Shown one piece after another: positions 1 to 9,395 of a stretch of DNA of 37,489 bases. The notes beneath the pieces are model-generated. The model was not told the origin of the DNA. It saw only the letters and a program-made list of their open reading frames with translations, and searched no databases. The stretch's first letter is position 1. Every line of letters starts with the position of its first letter. The stretch covers positions 1 to 37,489 of the IMG/VR virus record IMGVR_UViG_3300032282_005139, one strand, 5' to 3'. Both the position numbers and the translations under genes were made by a program. Source of the stretch: a virus.

Positions 1-146
1 TTAAAATAAAGACAAGTCTGAAGAAGACTCATCATAAATGGTTCTGTTACTTGAGAATCGTAACATGGAAGGGCTATAAAAAGATGCCAGCTCTCAAGCT
101 GCTCTTTGGAAATTGTAATATTGATTGGTTGTTCTTCTACAGGCAT
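1..146 (-). CDS. Partial protein, glycosyltransferase-like N-terminus (cut by window edge)
   Basis: The minus-strand ORF opens with ATG at 146 and runs off the left edge with no stop, giving 48 visible residues. It begins MPVEEQPINIT, and a later stretch (ALPCYDSQVTEPFMMSLLQ) resembles the N-terminus of phage glycosyltransferase-like proteins, where a beta strand leads into 'PCY/G..V...'. The assignment is from remembered family resemblance over a short piece, so it is tentative. It lies downstream of the tail-fibre gene on the same strand and is probably co-transcribed with it. It contains no in-frame CGG. Confidence 0.55.
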   Translation of the reverse strand, partial: MPVEEQPINITISKEQLESWHLFIALPCYDSQVTEPFMMSLLQTCLYF

Positions 147-183
147 ATAAATATATTAGCCTAAGGATTGGTGGTTGTCAAGT

Positions 184-1984
184 TTAAGCTACTTGTACAG
201 CGGTAACTATGACAGATGGAATTGCTGGTCTTGTAGGGCTAGTTTGAGCTGCGGATGCAACAATTCTCATATTTACGTTTGGAGACTGCCACTTTATTTC
301 TATATATTGGCCAGCTGTAACTGAAACTATAAAGTTCCAAGAAGCCAAATATTTTCCGTTGTTTCCCAACACTGTAACTTGAGTATTGGAATCAGCAATT
401 GGTGTTCCATTTTTAGCAAACCATATATTTACTAAATCATTACTACTGTCTGTTTTATCCAACTGAGCGCTAAACTGAATATTGTATACTCCAGCGTATG
501 CAAAAGTTATTCTTGATCCAGAGGTAATTGAAATTCCATTCGTTTCTGGAGCAGTGTTACTTAACTGCATAGAATAAGCAACGCTTGCATTTGTAGCAGT
601 TTGTGTTGTTGTATCATAGAACGAACCATAATATCCGCCAACACCAGATACACCCGTATAAGCGGTTGTCTGAACGGTATTATCATTAAAAGTTAGATTA
701 GTTACTTTAACGTTTGCTAATTGAGCTTGAACAATGCCGTCAATATTAAATACACCGTTAGCGATAGTCACGGCTGCTGTATTGGCGGTAACTGAGTCTG
801 TAATGTACAATGTTCCGCCACCAATTGAAATACTCTTCCAACGTAATGCATTTGTGCCCAAAGAATATACGTTATCTAAAGATGGAATAACGTCTGAGTC
901 AACTAGTCCAAATTCATTATTAAAATATCTTGAACCACCAATTTCTTTATATGCTATTATTTTTTTAGAATTCACACTTGGTGGAGTACTAAAATTTACA
1001 ATTATTTGATTAGTTGATGAAGCTCTCCATCGAACTTTATTGATTGCATATGGGCTGGCTAAATCCCTAACCATCACACCAATATCTCTAGTGCCTAAAT
1101 TGTGATCTATTTGAAAACTTGTACTGCTTCCATCTCCCATTGAACTAACGTAATTTTCATCTTCGCGGACTATGTATACAGAAACTGAAATCGAAGCGAT
1201 GTTGGGTGGATTTTCAAAAACTAATGTTGCTGAATTTATGTCTGTTGCATAAACTAATGCTTCTATAACCTCATATGGTGAGCTAACACTTTTTAAAACT
1301 GGTATTATATTTCTTGATCCAAGATTATGGTTGATGACTATAGTGCTATTAACGCCATCTCCTACAACTGTATTATAATAATCTCTGTCTCCTGGACCGT
1401 CAATAATAACTCTTCTAGAGTTACTTGCAGGAGGCATAGCAAAAGACACAGTGACGCTATTGGCAGATGTTGTCTCCCACAAAGCATCAATGATCTCGTA
1501 TGTGCTACTGTAATCTAGTATTTCAACTGAAACTTCAGTTGTATTTAAATTATGATTTATAACAAAAGAAGTATTTGAACCATCCCCAATAGTTTCATTG
1601 TATGAAACACCAGATGGATCTCCACCAGCATCTACTGCTGGTATAAATTTAGTTCCATTAAACTTAAGAACTTGATTTGTAGTTGCCCCTGTTGTATCAA
1701 TTTGCACTGACCCAACGGTAATACTATTAGTCTGTAAGTTCCCTACATTAACTGTACTTGGTAAAGATAGCGTATACGCACCTGTAGTGGCATTGCTGGT
1801 CACAGTTACCTGATTTGAGGTTCCTGACAAAGACGATATTAAAGCTGCTCCGTATTATGGAGTTGGAAGAATTCTTGTAAAATAATTTACCATCTGCGTA
1901 GTTAATGGCCAATTCTCCATCGGCAAGCGTAGACGGTGCTTGAGATGGCGTTGAAGATTTTTTAAGAGTAATTGTATTGGCCAT
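184..1984 (-). CDS. Tail-fibre-like protein, 599 aa, read through a CGGA four-base site
   Basis: Starts at ATG 1984 (MANTITLKKSS...) with a short fibre N-terminal domain (ELAINYADGKLFYKNSSNSI). The zero frame ends after 78 aa, but codon 45 is CGG. Reading CGGA as one residue continues as AALISSLSGTSNQVTV and on to the stop at 184, making 599 aa. The piece starting with TTG at 1830 has no ribosome-binding site and lacks the N-terminal domain. The body holds three repeats of about 70 residues, each opening with GDG followed by a hydrophobic strand and a (N/D)HNL motif. A C-terminal beta domain follows (about the last 130 aa), plausibly the receptor-binding tip. Without the shift only the 78-aa stub is made. 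The virion role is inferred from domain style and neighbours. Confidence 0.85.
1849..1852 (-). other. Recoding site 1: CGGA read as one amino acid (fibre codon 45)
   Basis: The minus-strand context is ATA ATA CGGA GCA GCT. The incoming frame contains CGG as its only CGG, and the +1 frame carries the rest of the fibre. All other CGG trinucleotides in this gene are out of frame and harmless. Failure to shift gives 33 further codons and then a stop. Confidence 0.82.
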
Positions 1985-2043
1985 TTTAATCCTTTAAACT
2001 ATATGGGTATAGTAACAAGAATTTGTTTTTAATTATATTAAAT

Positions 2044-2283
2044 TTACCATTTACCAAGTGGACAAGACGCAAATTTTAACTTTACTTTTAACTTCATAAA
2101 ACAACCACATTCCTTGCACTGGTGAGTAACTGGAAGTAACCTATCGCAAGCTAGGCATATATCATACCTAGACTGAGCTTCCTCGTCAGAAACATGTGGA
2201 GCATGAGGATTTAACGCATCCCATGGACGTGTTTCTCCTAGCTTTTTTTTATACTGCTGCCAAGCGCTTAGTGGTTTGTCCAT
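2044..2283 (-). CDS. Small zinc-finger-like phage protein, 79 aa
   Basis: A 79-aa basic protein with four regularly spaced cysteines (CLACDRLLP...CKECGCFM) and the C-terminal signature ASCPLGKW. This CxxC...CxxCGC...CPLG(K)W pattern is common in small hypothetical proteins of T4-like and other aquatic phages. The cysteines probably bind zinc, but no function is established to my knowledge. It sits between a GNAT-like gene and the fibre on the same strand, so it is part of the tail-end gene cluster. Confidence 0.75.
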   Translation of the reverse strand: MDKPLSAWQQYKKKLGETRPWDALNPHAPHVSDEEAQSRYDICLACDRLLPVTHQCKECGCFMKLKVKLKFASCPLGKW

Positions 2284-2295
2284 AATTTTTGTTTA

Positions 2296-2772
2296 TTAAT
2301 TATTTTTTTGCTCGTATATATTTTTAACATATTTATTAGCAAAATTAGCGCCTGCTGCGTTATACTTTGTGCCACTTAAGCTTTCGCTATAAGTAAACTC
2401 AGTGCCGTTTTCTTGTTCATATCTTGATTTAATATAGTTAGCTACCATTGTCCCAATACCCTGTCGTTGATAATCAGGATGTGCATTCCATACAAATGGT
2501 TTTTGTAAGTTATTGTCATTAGCGTCAATATAGCAACCATGAACAAAAAGAAGCTGTCCATCTTCTCCTCGATATAGAGTAAATCTTACATCAACACTAT
2601 TATTATGACCAAAGATGCCTGGAAATCTTGCTGGGTGCGTTTGCTCAGTAAATCCAGGTTCGCCAAACTCACCAAATTTTTGCTCAAAAAAAGCCCATTC
2701 ATTAAAGAATTGCTCTTCAGTTGTTTCATAATTTGAAGTTACATTTTCCCAAGATAAATTTTCATTACTCAT
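2296..2772 (-). CDS. GNAT-family N-acetyltransferase-like protein, 158 aa
   Basis: Residues about 92-110 read NAHPDYQRQGIGTMVANYI, matching GNAT motif A: a beta strand, the acetyl-CoA pyrophosphate-binding R/QxxGxG loop (QRQGIG), then a helix. Length (158 aa) is typical of a single GNAT domain. The substrate is unknown. ATG 2772 is preceded by a good GGAG ribosome-binding site about 12 nt upstream. It lies among fibre genes, so it might modify a virion or host-surface component, but that is inference. Confidence 0.75.
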   Translation of the reverse strand: MSNENLSWENVTSNYETTEEQFFNEWAFFEQKFGEFGEPGFTEQTHPARFPGIFGHNNSVDVRFTLYRGEDGQLLFVHGCYIDANDNNLQKPFVWNAHPDYQRQGIGTMVANYIKSRYEQENGTEFTYSESLSGTKYNAAGANFANKYVKNIYEQKNN

Positions 2773-2838
2773 AAATAAAATTATTACTCCTACTTTTTTA
2801 TTTATTATATCATAAAATTTTTAGTTAAAAAACAAACT

Positions 2839-3437
2839 TTATACACATCCTACAGTGCCCTTAATATTAGCACATCCACCACCAGGTCCACCACCACAAG
2901 CAGCGCAAGGATCAGCTCCTCCGCCTTCGCCGCCTCCGCCGCCTCCGCCGCCCCCTCCTCCGCCTCCTCCGGAAGTGTAACCGCAAATACCTTCTCGGTA
3001 TGCACCATTGTATCCACCAGTTCCTGAACACGTTTGTGAACATCCGCAATCATAATATTCATAAGATAACGTTCCAACGCAGGTATAGCCTACATATGAG
3101 CAACCGCAATTAGATCCGTCTCCAGAACAGTTACTGCCATTATAAGTACATGAGCAGAATGATGGTGGGAAATACGGTGGAAAATACGGTGGGAAGAATG
3201 GACTGTATATTGTGTAGTTTATTGCTGTGCCTAATAAACTTATGCTAGTGTCAGTAAGCGATGTTGTTAATTGATTTTCTAATGCTGGATCTGAGGTGCT
3301 TGTGGTGGATACAGACCCTACTGTAAATCCGGCATTAGTAATCGCTGTATTAGCGTTTGCCTTTGTTGTACCGTGAATTTATGGCTGGTTTATTGTTTTT
3401 TCTGGATCCGACCCGCGCTGCCTGCTGGTATTGTCAT
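2839..3437 (-). CDS. PASTA-like, Pro-aromatic, Cys- and Gly-rich structural protein, 198 aa, two CGG recoding sites
   Basis: The region looks empty of a normal gene, yet one continuous product appears if two in-frame CGG codons are each read with a fourth base. ATG 3437 gives MTIPAGSAG, then CGGA, then SRKNNKPAINS, then CGGT, then TTKANANTAITNAGFTVGSV. Further on come a PPYFPPYFPPSF stretch, a Cys-rich section (about 14 Cys, for example CSCTYNG and CGCSYVG), a run of 14 glycines and a Cys/Gly tail ending at 2839. AITNAGFTVGSVS resembles a PASTA unit. The long third-frame ORF (3378-2839) contains no usable ATG, GTG or TTG before its middle, so it depends on entry from upstream. It is probably a tail-tip or fibre-associated protein. 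Disulphide or metal cross-linking by the cysteines is a guess. Confidence 0.75.
3370..3373 (-). other. Recoding site 3: CGGT (PASTA-like protein codon 22)
   Basis: The context is AAT TCA CGGT ACA ACA. After site 2 this is the next in-frame CGG, 11 sense codons on. Another +1 step enters the 179-codon Cys/Gly-rich frame. Without it the frame stops 7 codons later. Confidence 0.75.
3407..3410 (-). other. Recoding site 2: CGGA (PASTA-like protein codon 10)
   Basis: The context is GCG GGT CGGA TCC AGA. It is the first in-frame CGG after ATG 3437. The zero frame stops 6 codons later (TAA at 3392-3390), while the +1 frame is open until the next CGG. Confidence 0.75.
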
Positions 3438-3441
3438 AAAA

Positions 3442-6400
3442 TTAAGCCTTTAAATCACCAACTACTACCCAGTTGCTAGAATCTAGTTTAATGAGTGTAG
3501 CAGAAGACCATCGATCACGCAACTTATAGCCTGGTGTTCCATTGATATTAACTCCAGAATTTCCTATTATTACTTCTCCAGTTCCAGCTCTTAAAATGTC
3601 TATTCTATCTCCATCACTTAATATATTTGAAACAGTGATTGTTATATTTGATGAACTATTTGCAACTATTAATTTTGCAAGGTCTCCGGCAACTAACGTA
3701 TTACTAGAAGTTACTGTTCTTAAAGTGGAGTTAAAGCCTGCTCTAGGTGCTCCAGCTGCAAGGTCTGTTGTAGTAATTGATCCTAAAAGATTTAATTTAG
3801 AATAATCTATTCCAGCAGCTGTGCTTATGTCAGCATTAATTATTGAGTTGCTTAAGGAAAGTTTGCCGTACACTATACCTGCAGATGAGTTGATATCTGC
3901 GTTTACAATTGTATTTGATGCTATTTGGACATTACCAGTATTTGATATTGTAACATCTCCAGAAATTGCGGTTGCAGTTGCTTTTCCGCCTGAATTACCA
4001 ACAAAAATATATCCACTACCTAAAGAAGAACTTACTGCGTCAGTTATCCCATAGCCAGATAAAGTAGTTGGATTAGTTCCTGCAGTTACTCTTCCATATG
4101 TATCAACAGTTACCGAGTTATAAGTTCCAGTTGAGGAAATTACATTACTAGCTAAGTCAATATCATTTGCATTGACAACAATTCTTGATGTAGAAGCAGT
4201 CCCTACGTCAAGTTGATTTCCGTTAGAACTTATTCCATTACCAGCAGTAAAAGTTTGAGTTCCTGTAAATTGAGTAAATGTAATGTTATCTGTTCCGATC
4301 ACTATTGCGCCATTAGTGCCAGTTCCAATTGTAGTTTGTATAAACCCTTGATTTGCGCTTGTGCTTCCTGCGGTCACAAAAACAGCATCTCCGGAAACGA
4401 TGGTTCCAACTGGTCCAGAATTATCAAAATCTGTTGCTCGCATTATTTGCCAAGCTACTGTTGAATTACCAGTAGTTACAATTGTGTAGATACCATTTTG
4501 TTTAGCGTCTGTTTGTGATTTAAGAAGTATTCTTGTCTCTGCTGTAACCGTAGCGCCATCGATAGTCCCTATTGATCCAGCTGTAGCTTTTGTTAAAGTT
4601 GCTCCAACGCCGTCAGTTCCATTAACATAAGTTCCATCAAGATTTCCAGTTGTTGCTGCCTTGACTGCAGTGTGCCAGTTGATTCCTGAAACAAAATTAT
4701 CTACATAATCTCTAGTAGCTAAATATGAAGTGTTTGCACTTACCGTGGCAGTTGATCCCTCACCTTGCGTATGAGATACCGTAATGCCTGTTCCAGAAGA
4801 TACATCAATCATATAATTACCAGTTGTATCAGTACCTAATGCAACAGCATTATTTGCAATTGTTGCGGTCAACGTTGCGTTACCCAAATCTGTTAGTGTT
4901 ACATTTCCTATTAAGTCACCAGAAAGGGTAATCACTGGTGAAATTGTTGAATTAACCCAATTTGTACCATTCCATTTTAAAAATTGATTTCCGGAAACTC
5001 CAGAAGCATCAACGTCTGATACGTCACTTAACACTAATTGGTGATTATACCAATTAGTGCCATCTGAATATAAAACATCTCCAGCGTTAGGTGCATTTGG
5101 TCCAACATAAATAACATCTTCTAAAATGCCTATTGTTGGCGCTTTTATTGTAGCGCTTCCAACGTTACTAAATGCACTTACTTTAACAGAGTTTAAATCT
5201 GGTACATAACTAAAAGAAACTTTTAAATTTCCAGCAGATGGAATTTCCCATCTTGCTTCTATGTTTTCATAAGGTGCTGTTGCGCTTTGTATTGTAACAA
5301 ATACATCTTCTTCTATAAATGTAAATGGTATTGTAAATTCAGAATTTATACCATCTCCAATTATAGAGTTATGTTGCAATCCGTCTGCGGTAACTGGAGG
5401 TGTTCCGTTAATCCAACGTTCATTATCTCCATCCCAAATTAAAACCTGGTTATTAGATAATGTTTGATTAGTTATTACAACATTTGATATATCATTTAAA
5501 TTTAGTTGATGATTAACCCAGGTATTGCCATTATTGTAAACAACTTGTTTGGCACTTGTACTTGATATTGTTACATCTGAAAGATCGTTTAAAACCCTAT
5601 TATTAACATAGGTAACAGCGTTATTGTAGGCAGTGTTAGCTTTGTTTGAAGCATCGGCTGCTGCATTGATTTCCGCTGTTGCTGCTGCTCCATAAGCATC
5701 GTAAGTACTCGGTGTAACACCAATAGTTGGTATTGCACCTTCTCCAGTCAAAGAACTAATTGTTATTCCAGTTCCTTGATTTATGTTGGCTATGTAGTCT
5801 CCTGTTGTATCAGAACCAAGCGCAATAGAATTGCTAACAACTGTTGCGTTTAAACTTACATTTGCGCTTCCATCTATAGTCACATTACCAGATAGATCGC
5901 CTGTTAAAGTTAATATTCTTGGAGTTGTCCAACCTGCGGCAGTCCCAGATATATTCATTGCACCAGTTGAAGGAAGACTTATTATAATATTTCCTGTTGT
6001 TGCAGTTACATCTATTTCATTGGGTGTTCCAGTGATGCTATTGACTAAATTTGGTTTATTTAAAAGATTACTCCAATCTAGCTTGGCATTTAACTCTCCA
6101 ATAGTCCCACTAAAAACCTCAGAGGAATTAGTTGCGTCAGGAATAAAAGTAAATTTTCCACTAGAATCATCAAAACCAAAAAAACCAATCTTATCCGATG
6201 TACCATTATGCCAACGAAATTCGATTCCTCTGTCTTTGTTATCATCTAAAGTTGGAGCAGAGTTGCCTCCAAGTGTAATTATAGGGTCTTTAACGGTTGT
6301 TATCACAGACTCTATGATGGTTGTGTTGCCTGAAATTGTTAGGTTACCAGAAATAGTTAAATCTTCTTCGGTTGTTATCAAAGTGCTTGAATCTTGTAAC

Positions 6401-6507
6401 AAATTCAAAGAAGAATTAACTAAATTACCATCAGAATCTATATAATAGAATATTCTATTTACAGGGTCAAGTGCTATTTGACCCTGTACAATACTAGGGG
6501 TAGCCAT
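3442..6507 (-). CDS. Large tail-fibre-like protein, 1021 aa
   Basis: The N-terminus (MATPSIVQGQIALDPVNRIFYYIDSDGNLVNSS) shares the short attachment-type domain seen in the two other fibres here. Low-complexity Ser/Thr/Asn/Gly beta repeats follow, such as LTLSGDLSGNVT-type segments, two copies of an ALGTDTTGNY/ALGSDTTGDY unit, and YDAYGAAATAEINAAADA. One GDG-type repeat near residues 380-460 is homologous to the three repeats in the fibre at 184-1984. The C-terminal section (AGDLAKLIVANSSSNITITVSN onward) resembles a trimerising fibre tip. None of its 16 or so CGG trinucleotides is in frame and the gene is intact. Receptor binding is inferred. Confidence 0.85.
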   Translation of the reverse strand: MATPSIVQGQIALDPVNRIFYYIDSDGNLVNSSLNLLQDSSTLITTEEDLTISGNLTISGNTTIIESVITTVKDPIITLGGNSAPTLDDNKDRGIEFRWHNGTSDKIGFFGFDDSSGKFTFIPDATNSSEVFSGTIGELNAKLDWSNLLNKPNLVNSITGTPNEIDVTATTGNIIISLPSTGAMNISGTAAGWTTPRILTLTGDLSGNVTIDGSANVSLNATVVSNSIALGSDTTGDYIANINQGTGITISSLTGEGAIPTIGVTPSTYDAYGAAATAEINAAADASNKANTAYNNAVTYVNNRVLNDLSDVTISSTSAKQVVYNNGNTWVNHQLNLNDISNVVITNQTLSNNQVLIWDGDNERWINGTPPVTADGLQHNSIIGDGINSEFTIPFTFIEEDVFVTIQSATAPYENIEARWEIPSAGNLKVSFSYVPDLNSVKVSAFSNVGSATIKAPTIGILEDVIYVGPNAPNAGDVLYSDGTNWYNHQLVLSDVSDVDASGVSGNQFLKWNGTNWVNSTISPVITLSGDLIGNVTLTDLGNATLTATIANNAVALGTDTTGNYMIDVSSGTGITVSHTQGEGSTATVSANTSYLATRDYVDNFVSGINWHTAVKAATTGNLDGTYVNGTDGVGATLTKATAGSIGTIDGATVTAETRILLKSQTDAKQNGIYTIVTTGNSTVAWQIMRATDFDNSGPVGTIVSGDAVFVTAGSTSANQGFIQTTIGTGTNGAIVIGTDNITFTQFTGTQTFTAGNGISSNGNQLDVGTASTSRIVVNANDIDLASNVISSTGTYNSVTVDTYGRVTAGTNPTTLSGYGITDAVSSSLGSGYIFVGNSGGKATATAISGDVTISNTGNVQIASNTIVNADINSSAGIVYGKLSLSNSIINADISTAAGIDYSKLNLLGSITTTDLAAGAPRAGFNSTLRTVTSSNTLVAGDLAKLIVANSSSNITITVSNILSDGDRIDILRAGTGEVIIGNSGVNINGTPGYKLRDRWSSATLIKLDSSNWVVVGDLKA

Positions 6508-6528
6508 TAAAAAGCCTTTCTTTTTTTA

Positions 6529-8622
6529 TTAGAAAGTGCCACCGTCTATTGTGTCACTCCATGCTGGAACTCCAGCAACAACTTTCAAGAATTGTCCACT
6601 AGTGCCTATTCCTAAAGTTGTTAAAGTGTTTGCAGCATTTGCGTAAAGCAGGTTGCCAGTAACATATGTAGTAAGTCCTGTACCACCCTTGGTAGGTGCA
6701 ATTGCTGTAGCACTCCAAGTACCAGATGTAATAGTTCCTACTGTTACAATGCTGTCATCACCATCATATGTTCCAGCAGCAACGTTTGCTAATATTGAAC
6801 TGTAAGCTTGAACGTTTGAACCAATTGCTAGACCAAGGTTTGTTCTAGCATTTGCTGCATCTGTTGCTCCAGTACCACCATAGGTAACTGCTACTGCGTT
6901 TGCACTCCAAGTACCAGTTGCAATGTTGCCAACACCTGTAAGGCTAGAGCTAATTACTCCAGAACCAAGTGTAGTATTGCTTAATACTGTAGTATTATTA
7001 ATTTTATATTCTTTACCAGCCACTAAATCCATGTGCTCTGAAGAAGTCCATGCATCTGTTGCATCAAGCCAATTAAATGTCTTGTTTGTTGCACCAAGTA
7101 CTGTGATACCGGCACCATCTGCAGTTACGTCTGTTGGTGATGCGGTGTTAGCAAGAACTATATTCTTGTCTTCAACGGTTACGGTAGCTGTATTTAATGT
7201 AACAACGTTACCTTGAACTGTTAAATCTCCAGTTACAGTTAAGTTATTTGAAATTGTGACGTTTGAAGGAAGACTTAATGTCACAGCTCCTGATGAAGCA
7301 CTAACTGCAATTTCGTTGTTTGTTCCAGCTATAGATGTAACCGCATTTGAAGAAAGATCACTAACCTGTGATGCTGTAATTGAAATTGCTGAGTTACCAG
7401 CTGCAGTCAATCTACCTTGTGCATCCACTGTAAATGTTGCAACGGTATTTGCTGCACCATAAGATCCACCAGTAACAGCAGTATTATCAAGGTTTAAGGT
7501 TATGGTATCAGTTGCGCTAGCAACAGATGTAAGACCCGTTCCACCAGAAACTGTAAATGTATCACCTGCAGTAATTGTTTGACTTGATCCAGAATCTGCA
7601 GCTGCAGTAAATGATTGTGCTGCTACCGAATAATTAACTTTATTATTAGCATCATCGTAAGTTACGGTAATTCCAGATAGTGTTCCCGCATTAACTAATG
7701 AACCAAAAGCATCTTGTGCGGCTTCTGTAAAGTCAGAAACTGCTGTTGATGAAATTGATATTGAAGTATTTCCAGCTGCAGTTAAACGACCTTGAGCATC
7801 GACTGTAAATGTTGCAACTGTCCCAGCTGCACCATAATTTCCAGCAGTAACTGTTGTATTGGCAAGATTTAAGGTAACAGCTCCCGATGTACCACCGCCA
7901 CTAAGGCCAGTTCCAGCTGTAACTGATTCAATGTCTCCAGCATCATTTGTAAAGCTAATTACACCAGTTGATGTATTGTAAGAAAGATCTCCAGAAACTG
8001 AGATTGCTGCTCTTGCATTTGATGTAAAGTCCGAAACTTGACTAGCAAGAATGCTAACCGCAGTGTTTCCAGCTGCTGTCAAGCGTCCTTGAGCATCTAC
8101 GGTAAACGTAGAAACTGTATTTGCTGCACCATAGGAACCTGCTGTTACAGCTGTGTTGTCAAGGTTAAGCGTGACTGTGTCTACCGATGTTGCAACAGAA
8201 CTTAAACCTGTTCCACCTGAGATTGTAAGAGTATCGGTACCAGTTGAAATGATAACGTTTCCACTATCTCCAGCTACCGTAAAGTTTGTACCAACATTGG
8301 CTATTTGACCGCTAATATTAGAAATAGCTTGGTCAACATAAAGCTTTGTTGAAGCATGCGCGTTAGATGATGGAGTGGCAACAGCAACAGTTCCATTAAA
8401 TGTTTTATTACCAGTTATAGTTTGATCGGTGCCTAACGAAACAAATGCGCCAACACCACCAATGGCTGGAATAGAGTTAGCATTGCCGTCACCATCATCA
8501 CCAAGTCCATAATACAGTGTATTATCGGCTTCGTTAAATGCTAGCTCAGCATTTTTTAATGCACTTGGTGCGCCTGCTGCGCCAGTTCCTGATCTTCTTT
8601 TAATTCTAACTATATTTGCCAT
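6529..8622 (-). CDS. Tail-fibre-like protein with repeated beta units, 697 aa
   Basis: Starts MANIVRIKRRSGTGAAGAPSALKNAELAFNEADNTLYYG, the standard fibre N-terminal domain of many uncultivated phages. The body is a series of repeats of roughly 80-90 residues, each with LNLDNTAVTAGSYGAAN... and TFTVDAQGRLTAAGN motifs (at least three close copies). It ends with a (Y/A)GGTGATDAANARTNLGL segment and a similar GGTGLT segment, both typical of side-fibre shafts. GGAGG immediately upstream of ATG 8622 lies inside the end of the preceding gene, so translation is probably coupled. Confidence 0.88.
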   Translation of the reverse strand: MANIVRIKRRSGTGAAGAPSALKNAELAFNEADNTLYYGLGDDGDGNANSIPAIGGVGAFVSLGTDQTITGNKTFNGTVAVATPSSNAHASTKLYVDQAISNISGQIANVGTNFTVAGDSGNVIISTGTDTLTISGGTGLSSVATSVDTVTLNLDNTAVTAGSYGAANTVSTFTVDAQGRLTAAGNTAVSILASQVSDFTSNARAAISVSGDLSYNTSTGVISFTNDAGDIESVTAGTGLSGGGTSGAVTLNLANTTVTAGNYGAAGTVATFTVDAQGRLTAAGNTSISISSTAVSDFTEAAQDAFGSLVNAGTLSGITVTYDDANNKVNYSVAAQSFTAAADSGSSQTITAGDTFTVSGGTGLTSVASATDTITLNLDNTAVTGGSYGAANTVATFTVDAQGRLTAAGNSAISITASQVSDLSSNAVTSIAGTNNEIAVSASSGAVTLSLPSNVTISNNLTVTGDLTVQGNVVTLNTATVTVEDKNIVLANTASPTDVTADGAGITVLGATNKTFNWLDATDAWTSSEHMDLVAGKEYKINNTTVLSNTTLGSGVISSSLTGVGNIATGTWSANAVAVTYGGTGATDAANARTNLGLAIGSNVQAYSSILANVAAGTYDGDDSIVTVGTITSGTWSATAIAPTKGGTGLTTYVTGNLLYANAANTLTTLGIGTSGQFLKVVAGVPAWSDTIDGGTF

Positions 8623-8623
8623 T

Positions 8624-8974
8624 TTAGAAATTTCCTCCGTTTATTGAAATGTCAGCGCTTTTTGTCAAATTACTTAAAGATTTATTTACCCAACCTGATT
8701 CAGTATAAACTAATATATCTTTAAGTCCGGCATCAGTTATAGTAACATCACCTAATCCGTTTATACTAGATATATTTGATTCTATAGATGAAATTCTGTC
8801 TTTTACAGTTAAGTGAGAGCCAGCTGGGGTAACTCCTAAAACTGTTTGTATTGCTTCTACTGCGTCATTTAAGTTTGCGTGTTGTAAGTGATGTGGAACT
8901 GTATTGGAATTTAGTGAATCAGATGCCGATGGATTAATTAAATTATCCAAAGCTAATGGATATTGAATTGCCAT
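8624..8974 (-). CDS. Small fibre-associated structural protein, 116 aa
   Basis: Starts MAIQYPLALDNL and contains HHLQHANLNDAVEAIQTVLGV, a sequence style seen in short proteins encoded just before phage fibres. The rest is polar with ISSIESNISSINGLGDVTI, which resembles a fibre shaft. Only 1 nt separates it from the next fibre gene downstream, which fits translational coupling and a fibre-adaptor or trimerisation role. That role is inferred. Confidence 0.7.
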   Translation of the reverse strand: MAIQYPLALDNLINPSASDSLNSNTVPHHLQHANLNDAVEAIQTVLGVTPAGSHLTVKDRISSIESNISSINGLGDVTITDAGLKDILVYTESGWVNKSLSNLTKSADISINGGNF

Positions 8975-8982
8975 AAAACTCC

Positions 8983-9393
8983 TTAAAGAGACAGTATCTT
9001 GCTTATTGAATCACTCCAAAATATAGTAACAGGTCCACCTGAATTACTACCCCCATAAGGTAATCCTGGTGAAACATCTATATAAAAAAATAACCTTGAA
9101 TTAGCGTCATTGGTACCCACTTGATAACATACTATTGCATCAAATGACGAACCATCATGGTCAATTGTTATATCATCGGCTGAAAGAACTCCACCATTAT
9201 TCATAACGTTGGACAAATTCCCCGAAACAGATCTTATAGCTAATGAAGGTATATTTGAAACAAACTCATCAGTTGATTGATTAACTGTATAATTAGATTT
9301 ATTTATCAATATAACTTTATAATTAAAAGAAGTTACATTTATTTGTCCATTTAATAAAGCTTCTTTTGCTTTTGTGTAAACAAAATTAGCCAT
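8983..9393 (-). CDS. Conserved-type phage structural protein, 136 aa
   Basis: MANFVYTKAKEALLNGQINVTS... is the opening of a family of short proteins common in phage tail modules, each with a beta-rich core ending in VTIFWSD. I recall this family only as structural or hypothetical. It is tightly packed between the 261-aa protein (2 nt gap) and the 116-aa protein, consistent with tail assembly. Confidence 0.7.
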   Translation of the reverse strand: MANFVYTKAKEALLNGQINVTSFNYKVILINKSNYTVNQSTDEFVSNIPSLAIRSVSGNLSNVMNNGGVLSADDITIDHDGSSFDAIVCYQVGTNDANSRLFFYIDVSPGLPYGGSNSGGPVTIFWSDSISKILSL

Positions 9394-9395
9394 AT

